A DNA stretch of 49,399 nucleotides, taken from Opitutales bacterium (GTDB taxonomy: Bacteria; Verrucomicrobiota; Verrucomicrobiia; Opitutales; Oceanipulchritudinaceae). Location of the stretch: the NCBI GenBank assembly GCA_020831485.1, contig JAFIGG010000020.1, positions 1 through 49,399 on the forward strand, read 5' to 3'. Within the stretch, counting starts at the first letter, position 1; each line of letters opens with the position of its first letter. Positions 27,608 through 36,077 of this stretch are shown here, piece by piece. The position numbers and the translations under genes are program-made. The notes beneath the pieces are model-generated. The model did no database searches. It was not told where the DNA came from and was given only the letters and a program-made list of their open reading frames with translations.

Positions 27608-27763
27608 ATGAAACCTAAAACTATCCGTTCCATCAGCCTTTGTTCCATATTCGTCGCCCTTACCCTTATTGGCGCGATGATCATTTCCGGTTGCAATACC
27701 ATGGACGGTTTCGGCAAAGATACCGAAGCCACAGGTGAGGCGATTCAGGATGCCGCCCGCTAA
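27608..27763 (+). CDS. Entericidin-like small lipoprotein
   Basis: The 51-residue product has a signal peptide (MKPKTIRSISLC, then a hydrophobic run) ending in the lipobox IISGC, cleaved before Cys29. The mature peptide CNTMDGFGKDTEATGEAIQD follows the entericidin A/B pattern CNTxxGxGxDxxxxGxxI. It should be a tiny lipid-anchored envelope protein. E. coli EcnB is a stationary-phase, osmotically regulated bacteriolytic lipoprotein paired with the antidote EcnA; no second copy is seen here. I chose ATG 27608, because an upstream start at 27482 would bury the signal peptide. No Shine-Dalgarno is visible. It lies near the glucan genes and is divergent from the glucanase. Confidence 0.85.
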   Translation: MKPKTIRSISLCSIFVALTLIGAMIISGCNTMDGFGKDTEATGEAIQDAAR

Positions 27764-27901
27764 GTCAGCACGGAGAGTAATCCGGCCGCTGCGATAATAT
27801 TTAAATTCGTCCCAGTCATGGGTTTTTGATGTCTGGAACGTCATTCTCCAAGCCCAATGGATCCGATTGCAATGTTGAAAAACCGCAACTGGATAATCTC
27901 C

Positions 27902-28324
27902 CTATTCCCGGCTTTTCCCCAACAGTCGCTTGAGGCTTGAGATCGCTACCACAGCGACGAAAAAACCCGCGATGCCTGCGGTGACCGTTCGGTCAACAGC
28001 TTCAAGAGAAAAACCCTGACTGGCGCTATGCAGGAATGCGCTGAGCAGGCCGCATAGGACAGAGAAGCCAAAGAGCCGATTCAATTCGCTGGACAGTTCG
28101 TTTACCTTTTCAGGGTTGTTGCTCTCCGGCCCCAGGACCTGCAGAGCCTTCTCGACGTCTTCCTCATCAACCTGCAACTCGATGCCGCCGTTGGCGGCGG
28201 AAAAGATGGGTGCCATGCTGCCCATGTTTTCATTCTTGAGGAAAACGGAAACGCCGTGGCCTTCAAGTAAAGACTGGTCGAAATGCGCTCGGGTCGGGTC
28301 GGTGTAGCGGCGAATTGTTTTCAT
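27902..28324 (-). CDS. DUF2007 domain protein with two membrane helices
   Basis: The 140-residue protein has an N-terminal DUF2007 domain (about 1-68). It reads MKTIRRYTDPTRAHFDQSLL, then GVSVFLKNENMGSMAP, GGIELQVDEEDVEKALQVL, a small ferredoxin-like fold often labelled putative signal transducing protein. Two hydrophobic segments follow (about 85-105 and 112-132), so the domain is tethered to the inner membrane. The function is not established. It lies 13 bases downstream of the YbbP-like permease on the same strand, so it is probably the last gene of that transporter operon. The 138 bases between it and the entericidin gene hold no clear terminator. Confidence 0.82.
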   Translation of the reverse strand: MKTIRRYTDPTRAHFDQSLLEGHGVSVFLKNENMGSMAPIFSAANGGIELQVDEEDVEKALQVLGPESNNPEKVNELSSELNRLFGFSVLCGLLSAFLHSASQGFSLEAVDRTVTAGIAGFFVAVVAISSLKRLLGKSRE

Positions 28325-28337
28325 CGGTCCATATTCT

Positions 28338-30911
28338 TTATCCCTCTTCCCGTCGCAGGACGGCCAGGGGTGGCTGTGAGGCGATGCCGCGGGTAGTCAG
28401 CAGGCCTGTGATCAGGGTTAAGGCTACGACACTCACCAGAGTGAGAAGACTGCCTTGCCAGTTCAACACCAATTCAAGATCGAACATGCTCCACAGAAGC
28501 GCCCAGGTGCTGACAATGGACAATAAAATACCAGCGGCTGCAGCGATGAAACCGAGCAAGAGGAATTCGATCATCAGCAGTTTACGAATAAAAGCCCCCG
28601 AGGCACCAAGGGTCCGAAGCAGAACGCTCTCTTTGATGCGCTGGTAGCGACTGGTCACGACGGAACCTGCAAGCACGGTCAAACCCGTTGCAATGGTGAA
28701 GGCGGCCATGAAATGAATCACAAATGCCGCCCGGTCGAGAATGTTGTTGATAGTCTCAAACAGCAGTGTCAGGTCCAACATGCTGACATTTGGAAATCTT
28801 TGCGTGAGCGAGGCCTGCAAACTGGACGATTCAGCCCGATCGCGGGCCCTCACCGTGACCGCATACACAACCGGCGCGTCTTCGATTGTTCCAAGCGGGA
28901 AGACGACGTTGAAGTTCTGCCGTCCCACTTCCCATTCAATTAGGCGCACACTGGATACAACGGTCTCTATTCGGACACCCTGAACATTCCAGCTGATACG
29001 GTCCCCAATACCCACTTTCATATCATCTAGAACGTTCTCCGAGAGCGATATCGGGTAGGGCTCCGGGCCATCGTAGCGTGGCACGAACTCGCCTTCGATG
29101 ACAGTCGCGTTGTCGAGAACATGATCGCGGAATGTATTTCGGAATTCCCAGGAGAAAATCCAATGCGAGATGCCGGCATCCGGATCCTCGCGCAGTTCCC
29201 GCATTTCACGGCCATTGATTGCCGCAACCCGCATAGTCACAATGGGCAGGGTTTCAAGCGCGCTGAAGCCGTTGTCGCTGAGGAAAGACTGTAAATCATC
29301 CAACTGATCGGACTGCACATCCAGCAGAATAACATTGGGCGCATCGCCGGTGTCCTGCCCTTCGACTTGGTGAAGCAGCGCAGCACGGACCAGGAACAGG
29401 GTGTGGATCAGCAAAACACCCATACCGATGCTCACCACCATCAACAGGGTTCGGTTATTCGGTCGGTAGAGGTTACTGAGCCCCAGCCTCCAGGCAAAAG
29501 ATCCACTTCTACGGGCGCTGAGCCTTAGTGCCCATCGCAGCAGCCAGGCCAATCCAGCGAGCAACAGCAGAGAACCACCCAGTCCAGCAACAAAGGCCAG
29601 CCCGTAGGTCCATTGTTGGGTCTGCAAAACACTGAAAGTGGAAATAGCCGCAACAATGGCCATGATCAGAGCCCAGAACAGCGGGTCGCGTCGCATAGGA
29701 CGGGCATTGCCGACGCTGGAACGGATGACCTTCAAAGGGCTTACGCCCCTTATCTTCAAAAGCGGCACAAACGAAAATAGACTCACAATCAGCCAGCCGA
29801 ACAATAATCCCGCCAGGACGGCACCTGGATCAAACTGGACCTCAATTGGAAAGGGCAAGAAGGCCCTTAGCGGAATTGGCAAAAGGAATTGAATACCAAC
29901 CCCCAACATTGCCCCCACCAGAGCACCGAGCATACCGACAACACTGACCTGCAACCAGTAGATTTGAAAGGCCAGGCCGGACGATGCCCCCAGACAACGC
30001 AGCAAGGCCATTGTATTGACCTTCTGTTGGAGAAAAATATGCACTGCCCCAGCGACACCAATGCCCCCGAGGAGCAGTGCAATGAATCCGATCAAATTAA
30101 GGAAATCGAATAGATTAGCGAGGATCCGCTCAACCCTCTCCTGGCGGTTTTCAGCCGTTTCGCGCCGGATTCCATAATCCACAAACAGATTATTTCGGGC
30201 CTCCTGCAGCTTTTCCTGAATCGTTTCAGTAAGACCGTCTGGAAAACGGAAATAGGCCCGGTGGTTGATAATACTGCCTTCCTGCAGCAGTCCGGTCTCC
30301 TGCAACTGATCAATGGTCAGATAAATACGCGGTGAGAAAAACCCCGACACTTCCGATTCTCCGGAAACCCGGACTAGGCGACCGGCAATCCGGAATTCGG
30401 CATCACCCAGGCGAATCGAATCTCCGGGCGCCAGTTGCTGCTGAATCATCAGGTTCTCCTCAACCAGCACCCCATCCTGCCAGTCATTCGGATTCGGCCC
30501 CAGTTCAACGGGTTCGGTCTCCATCTCGCCATACAGCGGATAAGGTCCATCAAGCGCGCGCAGTTGGACGAACTGACTGCCGCTGCTGCCCGGAAAGAAT
30601 GCCATTGAGCGCAGACGAATTTCGCGTGTTTGCTGCCCACCCAGATCGGCCATGAAGGCATCCATCTCCACGCCAAAGGCTTGCTGAGAGCGCAGAACCA
30701 GATCGGCGCCGAGTAAAGCCCGGGACTGGACCTCAATGATGTCAGACAGATTGCTGCGGAGGGATTGAATGGCCACAACGGCACCAACACCAAAAACGAT
30801 GGAGAGGGTAAACAGCGCCAGCAGGCGGCGCTGACCGCGGCTGTCGCGCCAGGCCATTTTGGCCAGCCAGGCCAAGCCCGGATGACGGGTTTTAAACTCA
30901 GCTTCGGACAT
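28338..30911 (-). CDS. ybbP: Large ABC transporter permease, YbbP type
   Basis: The 857-residue membrane protein has two FtsX domains, as in YbbP. The first transmembrane helix follows RRLLALFTLSIVFGVGAVVA, and a long periplasmic region (about 60-260) precedes three helices with LLGGIGVAGAVHIFLQQK. A second half has a helix near GLSNLYRPNNRTLLMVVSIG, another periplasmic domain and three final helices. I placed the start at ATG 30911, which overlaps the ATPase gene by 14 bases; a start at 30980 would be entirely inside the ATPase in another frame. Such transporters act on envelope lipids or lipoproteins, but the substrate of the YbbAP pair is not firmly known. The neighbouring ATPase and divergent TesA match the E. 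coli arrangement. Confidence 0.88.
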   Translation of the reverse strand: MSEAEFKTRHPGLAWLAKMAWRDSRGQRRLLALFTLSIVFGVGAVVAIQSLRSNLSDIIEVQSRALLGADLVLRSQQAFGVEMDAFMADLGGQQTREIRLRSMAFFPGSSGSQFVQLRALDGPYPLYGEMETEPVELGPNPNDWQDGVLVEENLMIQQQLAPGDSIRLGDAEFRIAGRLVRVSGESEVSGFFSPRIYLTIDQLQETGLLQEGSIINHRAYFRFPDGLTETIQEKLQEARNNLFVDYGIRRETAENRQERVERILANLFDFLNLIGFIALLLGGIGVAGAVHIFLQQKVNTMALLRCLGASSGLAFQIYWLQVSVVGMLGALVGAMLGVGIQFLLPIPLRAFLPFPIEVQFDPGAVLAGLLFGWLIVSLFSFVPLLKIRGVSPLKVIRSSVGNARPMRRDPLFWALIMAIVAAISTFSVLQTQQWTYGLAFVAGLGGSLLLLAGLAWLLRWALRLSARRSGSFAWRLGLSNLYRPNNRTLLMVVSIGMGVLLIHTLFLVRAALLHQVEGQDTGDAPNVILLDVQSDQLDDLQSFLSDNGFSALETLPIVTMRVAAINGREMRELREDPDAGISHWIFSWEFRNTFRDHVLDNATVIEGEFVPRYDGPEPYPISLSENVLDDMKVGIGDRISWNVQGVRIETVVSSVRLIEWEVGRQNFNVVFPLGTIEDAPVVYAVTVRARDRAESSSLQASLTQRFPNVSMLDLTLLFETINNILDRAAFVIHFMAAFTIATGLTVLAGSVVTSRYQRIKESVLLRTLGASGAFIRKLLMIEFLLLGFIAAAAGILLSIVSTWALLWSMFDLELVLNWQGSLLTLVSVVALTLITGLLTTRGIASQPPLAVLRREEG

Positions 30912-31608
30912 GGTCGGTAACTTCTTCGAGATGTCCGGAGCGGATGCGCAGCACCCGGTCGCAGCGCTGGGCCAATTCACGGGCGTGGGTTACAAGTACC
31001 ATCGTATTGCCAATCCGTGCATGGGTTTCAAACAGCAGGTCTTCAATCTGCTGACTGGTTTCATCGTCCAGGTTTCCGGTCGGCTCGTCTGCAAAAAGGA
31101 TTTCCGGATTACCCACACAGGCACGGGCCAAAGCGATGCGCTGCTGCTCGCCGCCCGAAAGCTGGACTGGATAATGATGCCCCCGGTCAGCCAATCCAAC
31201 TTTAGCCAGCCAGTCGAGGGCCTGCTCCCGCGCCTTGCGGTCTCCACGCAATTCCAGGGGAATCAGTATGTTGTCGAGGGCGGTCAGCGTCGGAATTAAT
31301 TGGAAATTCTGAAATACGAAACCCAGCTTGCGATTGCGAACCTCTGCCCGCTGATCCTCTGTCAATTGGTCCAACCGGTGCCCGCAGAGCTCGATTGCGC
31401 CCTCGCTGGGCTGATCCAGACCTGCACAAATGCCAAGTAAAGTCGTCTTACCACTGCCGGAAGGCCCGATAATGGCCACCGACTCTCCCGGCGGCACGGT
31501 AAAAGTGATGTCACGGATCACCGTCAGCGACTGATGACCACTGTGATAGGTCTTTATGACCTTTTCCAGTTTGAGAATTGGCGGAGCGGGTATAGATTGT
31601 TCGGTCAT
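30898..31608 (-). CDS. ybbA: ABC transporter ATP-binding protein, YbbA/LolD type
   Basis: The 236-residue ATPase has all nucleotide-binding motifs: Walker [13 protein letters not shown]-loop [15 protein letters not shown], signature [14 protein letters not shown], Walker [13 protein letters not shown] and the H-loop VTHARELA. The sequence pattern places it in the MacB/LolD/YbbA class that pairs with FtsX-type permeases. It overlaps the permease start by 14 bases, so the two are coupled. Its ATG and that of the divergent esterase share a single CATG (31606-31609), leaving no intergenic space. Promoters must therefore lie inside the opposite coding sequences. Confidence 0.93.
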   Translation of the reverse strand: MTEQSIPAPPILKLEKVIKTYHSGHQSLTVIRDITFTVPPGESVAIIGPSGSGKTTLLGICAGLDQPSEGAIELCGHRLDQLTEDQRAEVRNRKLGFVFQNFQLIPTLTALDNILIPLELRGDRKAREQALDWLAKVGLADRGHHYPVQLSGGEQQRIALARACVGNPEILFADEPTGNLDDETSQQIEDLLFETHARIGNTMVLVTHARELAQRCDRVLRIRSGHLEEVTDHVRS

Positions 31609-32242
31609 GAGTTACTCAAAGCCGCTGAATATGCTGCAGTTTATCATAATTGCCATCTGTTTAGGTGTTTTTTCAAGCGCCCAAGCCGATTCGCTGCGCA
31701 TTGTTTTCCTCGGCGACAGCCTGACGGCTGGCTATGGCCTGGACGAATCCGAGGCCTATCCGGCATTGGTCGGCGAGCGCCTGAAAGCGGCTGGCATTAC
31801 GGCGGAAATTGTCAATGCGGGCATCAGCGGGGACACGAGCGCGGGTGGAGCCCGGCGCATTGCCTGGCTGAGCCACCAGAAAATGGACATTCTGGTGCTC
31901 GCCCTGGGCGCCAATGATGCTTTGCGCGGCCTGGAAACTTCCGGGACTCAAAACAATCTGGACCGCATCATTGAAACGGTCCGCGAGGCCCATCCGGATG
32001 TAAGGATACTGCTTGCCGGAATGCTGGCACCGCCAAACATGGGTAGCGATTTTCGTCAGAGCTTCGATGCCATCTATCCGGAATTGGCCGATCGCCATGA
32101 CCTGGTCCTGCTGCCCTTTCTGCTCGAGGGTGTTGCCGGCAATTCTGACTTAAACCTTCCGGACGGCATCCATCCGAACAAGGATGGACAGCGTAAGGTC
32201 GCGGAGCTGGTCTACCAGAAGCTACGGGATATGATTGAGTAA
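31607..32242 (+). CDS. tesA: GDSL-type lysophospholipase/arylesterase, TesA-like
   Basis: The 211-residue SGNH hydrolase has a signal peptide (hydrophobic MLQFIIIAICLGVFSS, then AQA), so it acts in the periplasm. Block I is FLGDSLTAGYG with nucleophile Ser38. Block II Gly lies in NAGISGDTSAGG, block III is GANDALRG, and block V is DGIHPNKDG with the Asp and His of the triad. TesA-type enzymes hydrolyse acyl-CoA, lysophospholipid or aryl esters. The start at 31607 overlaps the ybbA start; an ATG at 31631 also leaves a full signal peptide. It converges with the RNA methyltransferase gene. The 17-base gap contains the perfect palindrome CTGCGGCCGCAG (32245-32256), without a T-run. Confidence 0.92.
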   Translation: MSYSKPLNMLQFIIIAICLGVFSSAQADSLRIVFLGDSLTAGYGLDESEAYPALVGERLKAAGITAEIVNAGISGDTSAGGARRIAWLSHQKMDILVLALGANDALRGLETSGTQNNLDRIIETVREAHPDVRILLAGMLAPPNMGSDFRQSFDAIYPELADRHDLVLLPFLLEGVAGNSDLNLPDGIHPNKDGQRKVAELVYQKLRDMIE

Positions 32243-32259
32243 CCCTGCGGCCGCAGAAG

Positions 32260-33483
32260 CTATTCTGCAATCCGCTCAAAGGTCATCACATTCTCGATGT
32301 GACGCGTCTGCGGAAAGAGGTCAAAGGGCTGTACGTCGCAAACGCGGTAGGGGCCTTCGCAGATGAGCTGAGCATCACGGGCCTGTGTGTCCGGACCGCA
32401 ACTGACGTAAACAATGCGTTTGGGGCTGAAGCTCAGAAGTTGACGAATGAATGAAGCATCGCAGCCTTTGCGGGGCGGATCCAATAAAACAGTCGTGTGC
32501 TCTGGCGGAAACCTGAGTCCGGCAAAAATCGCCTCGGCGTGACCCAAGGTGAACTGAATGTTTTCGATGCAATTGGAAGCCGCGTTTTCATTCGCGAGGT
32601 CGATTGCCTTGGCACTGACCTCAACGCCATGTATAGCTTTAAAGCGTTTGGACCCGCAGATGCCGAAAACACCGACGCCGCAGTAAGCATCGACGAGATA
32701 GTCTGAACCTGCTTCTTTTGCCCGGTCTAGTGCGTAATCGACCATTTTTGGCAATACCTGCGGATTGTTCTGAAAGAATTCGCCTGCGACGAAACTGAAG
32801 CGATAAGGCCCAACGGATTCCGTCACAACCCGGGACATGTCGTTTACAACCCCCTCATCCGCATCGCGCAGCAAAAGCGTACCACCCTTCTTGAACTTAC
32901 GTGTTCCCGAGCGCAGCGCCTCGCGTGCCTCTGGCAGCTGCTTGTTGATGGCCGGGCTGGCGATCGGACACTGCTCCACATCCACTAAAGCGCGGGAACC
33001 GACCTGTTGAAAGCCAATCGGTGTATCGTTGTGCGCAGGTGATTCACGAAAATGCGGTGTTATTTTTGAGCGGTATCCATATTGTAACGGCGAGCCCAGG
33101 CAGTGATTCACCTCTAACTCCAGTTTGCCGATGCGTTTCAAACCTTCGACAATCTGATGGGTCTTCCACTCCAGCTGTTTTTCGTAGCTGTAATGCTGAT
33201 ACTGACAACCCCCGCAGATCGCAAACAAACCGCATTGAGGCTCCACCCGATCCGGCGAAGGATTCAGCACCTCGACCAGATCGGCATCCGAGTAATTGCT
33301 TTTATTGCGCCAGACACGCGCCTTGATCCGCTCTCCCGGGAGCGCAAAAGGCACAAAAACGACCCAGCCGTCCACCCGACCGACCCCAGAACCCAGGTTT
33401 GTCAGGTCGGAAATCTCCAGTTCGATCTCCTGATGGTATTCGAAGGGTTCCGGATGAAGGTTTTTGGGTGGACGGCGGTTCAT
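32260..33483 (-). CDS. rlmD: 23S rRNA (uracil-5-)-methyltransferase, RlmD/TrmA family
   Basis: The 407-residue protein has an N-terminal TRAM domain (about 17-72). It has iron-sulfur cysteines at 84, 90 and 93 (CGLFAICGGC) with a fourth in VEQCPIA, the RumA pattern. The Rossmann SAM-binding motif LVDAYCGVGVFG is present. Catalytic blocks are LDPPRKGC and the nucleophile region VYVSCGPDT. The substrate is probably U1939 of 23S rRNA or a related uracil, but paralogues (RlmC, RlmCD) use other uracils, so the symbol is tentative. I used ATG 33483, because a longer frame to 33630 would run into the citramalate synthase gene and precede the TRAM domain with unrelated residues. The gap to cimA is 17 bases, so they are likely co-transcribed. 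Confidence 0.9.
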   Translation of the reverse strand: MNRRPPKNLHPEPFEYHQEIELEISDLTNLGSGVGRVDGWVVFVPFALPGERIKARVWRNKSNYSDADLVEVLNPSPDRVEPQCGLFAICGGCQYQHYSYEKQLEWKTHQIVEGLKRIGKLELEVNHCLGSPLQYGYRSKITPHFRESPAHNDTPIGFQQVGSRALVDVEQCPIASPAINKQLPEAREALRSGTRKFKKGGTLLLRDADEGVVNDMSRVVTESVGPYRFSFVAGEFFQNNPQVLPKMVDYALDRAKEAGSDYLVDAYCGVGVFGICGSKRFKAIHGVEVSAKAIDLANENAASNCIENIQFTLGHAEAIFAGLRFPPEHTTVLLDPPRKGCDASFIRQLLSFSPKRIVYVSCGPDTQARDAQLICEGPYRVCDVQPFDLFPQTRHIENVMTFERIAE

Positions 33484-33500
33484 ACAGTCTTGGCCGGCTA

Positions 33501-35123
33501 TCAATCGGCACCCTCGCCCGCGAGTGAGCCACTGGGCGTGTGCTTGTTCTTGAGCAACTTGTAGCGGTAGGAATCGCGCAGGGCCTGCCAGCTGGCTTCT
33601 ATGATGTTGGGGTCCGCCCCGCAGGTCCACCAGGTGGAATCCTCATCACCGGACTGCATCAGCACCTGAACGATCGAGTCGGTACCCTGCCCCGTCTGCA
33701 GAATGCGCACCTTGTAGTCATAAAGCTCAACTGCACGCAGTTCAGGAAATTGCAGACCAAAGGCCTGACGCATCGCATGGTCGAGCGCACCGACCGGACC
33801 GGTGGACTCGGCCACCGTCATGCGGATTTCGGATTCGCCGTCGACGCGGATTTTAACCACTGCTTCGGAAATGTTTTCGTTTTTATCCCGGACCACTTCG
33901 GAGATCGTCCGGTAGCTGACGAGGCGGAAGTTGTCCTTGTATCCCTGGAAATGGCGACTCAGCAAGACAAGGAAGGAAGCGTCCGCGTTTTCATATTCAT
34001 AGCCCTTGTTCTCGAGTTCCTTGAGTCGCGCCAGGAAAGTCCGCATTTCGTTGGACTTGGGGTCGATATCGATGCCCATTTCCGCAGCCTTCATGGCCAC
34101 GCTACTGCCACCTGACATATCCGAGAGTAGAATGCGCTGGCGATTACCCACTTTGCCCGGTTCGATGTGTTCGTAGCTGTGAGCCACCTTTTGTGCCGCA
34201 TTCGCATGCACGCCGCCCTTGTGGGCAAATGCAGATTCGCCGACGAAAGGAGCTTTACTGTTGGATGGCAAATTGGCGAAGCGATCGACTTCGAGGGAGA
34301 ATTCCCTCAAGTGATCCATATTCTTCGCGGCATTGAAGTCGAAGCCCAGTTTCAGGCTTAGGTTTGGCATGATCGCCACCAGGTCAGCATTGCCGACGCG
34401 CTCCCCATAGCCATTCATGGTCCCCTGCACCATGCGTGCTCCTGCCTCTACTCCGGCAACCGACAGGGCAACACCAAGGCCGCAGTCATTGTGGCAATGC
34501 ATACCCACGCGAACAGGGGCCATGGTCTGCGTCACTTTTTTGACAACATCCTGCAGCCATTGCACCATGGACCCGCCGTTGGTGTCGCAGAGCACTACCC
34601 AACTTGCGCCACCCGCAGCGGCGGCCCGCAAAGTCTGGATAGCGTATTCAGGGTTGTCCTTGTAGCCGTCGAAAAAGTGCTCGGCGTCGTAGATCACCTC
34701 GCGGCCTGCATCCTTCAGGAAACGCACGGAATCTTCAATCATGCGCAGGTTTTCCTCGGCTGTCGTCCGCAACACCTCTGTCACGTGCAGCAACCAGGTT
34801 TTGCCAAAGATCGTAACCACCGGTGTTTTTGCTTCGAGAAGGGTCTGCAACTGGGGGTCTTCGGCCGCTTTGACCTTTGCACGGCAGGTCGAACCAAAGG
34901 CGGCAATCCTCGCGTGCTTGAGTTTCAGATTCTGCGCCTTGGCGAAGAACTCCATGTCGCGCGGATTGGATCCGGGCCAACCACCCTCGATGTAATCGAT
35001 GCCAAATGCATCCATCTTTTCCGCGAGGAGAATTTTGTCCGCTGCAGAAAAAGAGACACCCTCACCCTGGGTGCCATCGCGCAAAGTCGTATCGTAAATA
35101 AAAACGGAATCAGCAGTATTCAT
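33501..35123 (-). CDS. cimA: (R)-citramalate synthase
   Basis: This 540-residue LeuA-like acyltransferase condenses pyruvate and acetyl-CoA to citramalate, a threonine-independent route to 2-oxobutyrate and isoleucine. The HMGL-like barrel (about 5-280) has YDTTLRDGTQGEGV at its metal and substrate site, HCHNDCGLGVA with the metal-binding histidines, and GTMNGYGERVGNADL. The C-terminal LeuA regulatory domain (about 390-520) begins near YKDNFRLVSYRTISE. The combination SFSAADK, IEGGWPGSNPRD and long length match the CimA subgroup rather than LeuA. The start has no Shine-Dalgarno. The RNA methyltransferase follows 17 bases on. A 211-base gap upstream carries a hairpin at 35184-35213. Confidence 0.92.
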   Translation of the reverse strand: MNTADSVFIYDTTLRDGTQGEGVSFSAADKILLAEKMDAFGIDYIEGGWPGSNPRDMEFFAKAQNLKLKHARIAAFGSTCRAKVKAAEDPQLQTLLEAKTPVVTIFGKTWLLHVTEVLRTTAEENLRMIEDSVRFLKDAGREVIYDAEHFFDGYKDNPEYAIQTLRAAAAGGASWVVLCDTNGGSMVQWLQDVVKKVTQTMAPVRVGMHCHNDCGLGVALSVAGVEAGARMVQGTMNGYGERVGNADLVAIMPNLSLKLGFDFNAAKNMDHLREFSLEVDRFANLPSNSKAPFVGESAFAHKGGVHANAAQKVAHSYEHIEPGKVGNRQRILLSDMSGGSSVAMKAAEMGIDIDPKSNEMRTFLARLKELENKGYEYENADASFLVLLSRHFQGYKDNFRLVSYRTISEVVRDKNENISEAVVKIRVDGESEIRMTVAESTGPVGALDHAMRQAFGLQFPELRAVELYDYKVRILQTGQGTDSIVQVLMQSGDEDSTWWTCGADPNIIEASWQALRDSYRYKLLKNKHTPSGSLAGEGAD

Positions 35124-35183
35124 GCTTTAAAAAAGGAAAATTGAAAAATCGGAAGAAAAGGAAGTCGGCGGACAGGGGTCGCG

Positions 35184-35213
35184 GGGATCGGAGTTGCCGC
35201 GCAAGCCGATCCC
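35184..35213. other. Strong hairpin between the PmtA-like gene and cimA
   Basis: GGGATCGG (35184-35191) pairs perfectly with CCGATCCC (35206-35213). Inside, TTGC and GCAA pair around the loop CGC, with one to two unpaired bases between the stems. No T-run follows on either strand, so it is not a classic terminator. It would lie in the 5' leader of cimA or the 3' end of the upstream transcript. Confidence 0.5.
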
Positions 35214-35334
35214 TTAGCTAATAATGGCGCCTATTGTGGCGCTGCAAATCTTCCGAAAACTCAGCATGATAGACTTCTGAAGAAGCTGGGGCTTTGCGTA
35301 AAAGTCAAGCGCCGATCCAATGGCGGTTGGACCT

Positions 35335-36018
35335 CTAGGCATGACCGTTCGTCCCGGTGACGGCCTTTCCATTGCTGCCGGACGGTCCCTGCCCGTTGCT
35401 GCCAGGCTTGCGGAATACAACCAACTTCCAGTAACCGCCAATGTTAACCGAGCTAATGCTTTCCGGAGTCGCATCAATGGTTTCGAGGAACTTTTCCATC
35501 GAGAAGTCCGGTCGGAAGCCCAGGCGATTGGACAGAGGGGCAAAGCGATCTTCCACCATTCGTAGTGCCTTGCGGCTGGAGGCAAAGTGATTCACCACCA
35601 GGATCGGGGCACCCGGCTTGGAAACCCGAAACATTTCCCGCATCATTTCCTTGGGGTCCGGAACCACAGAGGCAACATACATCGCCATAACGCCGTCAAA
35701 AGTGTTGTCCGGAAACTTCAGGTCTTGGGCATCCATCTCGATCAACTCGCGAATATTGGGATAGCGAGATTTGGGATAGCGTTTGCGGGCGCGTTCCAGC
35801 ATTTCCGGGCTGACATCAATGCCAGTGACATCCACGTGTTTGTCGTAGAAGCCGAGCGAAATACCCGTGCCAACACCGACTTCCAGAATGTGGTCGCCTG
35901 GGCGCTGCGGCAGAACGTCAATTGCTCGACGACGACCTTCATTCACAATGCGACCGAAGATGAAATTGTAAATGGGTGCGTACCGACGATACGCGCTTTT
36001 AACTCGGGCCAACTCCAT
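35335..36018 (-). CDS. SAM-dependent methyltransferase, probable phosphatidylethanolamine N-methyltransferase (PmtA-like)
   Basis: The 227-residue class I methyltransferase starts with KSAYRRYAPIYNFIFGRIV, closely resembling the N-terminus of the Rhodobacter-type PmtA. SAM motif I is ILEVGVGTGISL, followed by VTGIDVSPEMLERAR, MDAQDLKFPDNTFD and MREMFRVSKPGAPI. PmtA enzymes methylate phosphatidylethanolamine stepwise to phosphatidylcholine on the inner face of the membrane. The last 22 or so residues form a Gly/Ser/Asn-rich tail with three repeats GSNG/GSNG/GTNG that the core family lacks. It is divergent from the antiporter gene, with 92 bases between. Another small-molecule methyltransferase cannot be excluded. 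Confidence 0.78.
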   Translation of the reverse strand: MELARVKSAYRRYAPIYNFIFGRIVNEGRRRAIDVLPQRPGDHILEVGVGTGISLGFYDKHVDVTGIDVSPEMLERARKRYPKSRYPNIRELIEMDAQDLKFPDNTFDGVMAMYVASVVPDPKEMMREMFRVSKPGAPILVVNHFASSRKALRMVEDRFAPLSNRLGFRPDFSMEKFLETIDATPESISSVNIGGYWKLVVFRKPGSNGQGPSGSNGKAVTGTNGHA

Positions 36019-36036
36019 AAGCTAATATACGGAGAG

Positions 36037-36077
36037 GAAATCGCGGATTTCGCAACGAGAAAGAGAAAATTCTTTCT
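36037..36077. promoter_or_regulatory. Two inverted repeats in the PmtA-like/antiporter divergent promoter region
   Basis: GAAATC-GCG-GATTTC (36037-36051) and AGAAAGA-N6-TCTTTCT (36058-36077) are perfect inverted repeats within the 92-base divergent region. Their spacing and position fit binding sites of one or two dimeric regulators that could control both genes. No T-run makes either a terminator. Confidence 0.35.

Noticed and set aside
32243-32259. Palindrome CTGCGGCCGCAG as a bidirectional terminator
   Set aside because: The stem is self-complementary without a loop and there is no T-run on either side.
34491-35144. 217-codon open frame on the plus strand
   Set aside because: It is antisense to the citramalate synthase active-site region; no protein family is suggested.
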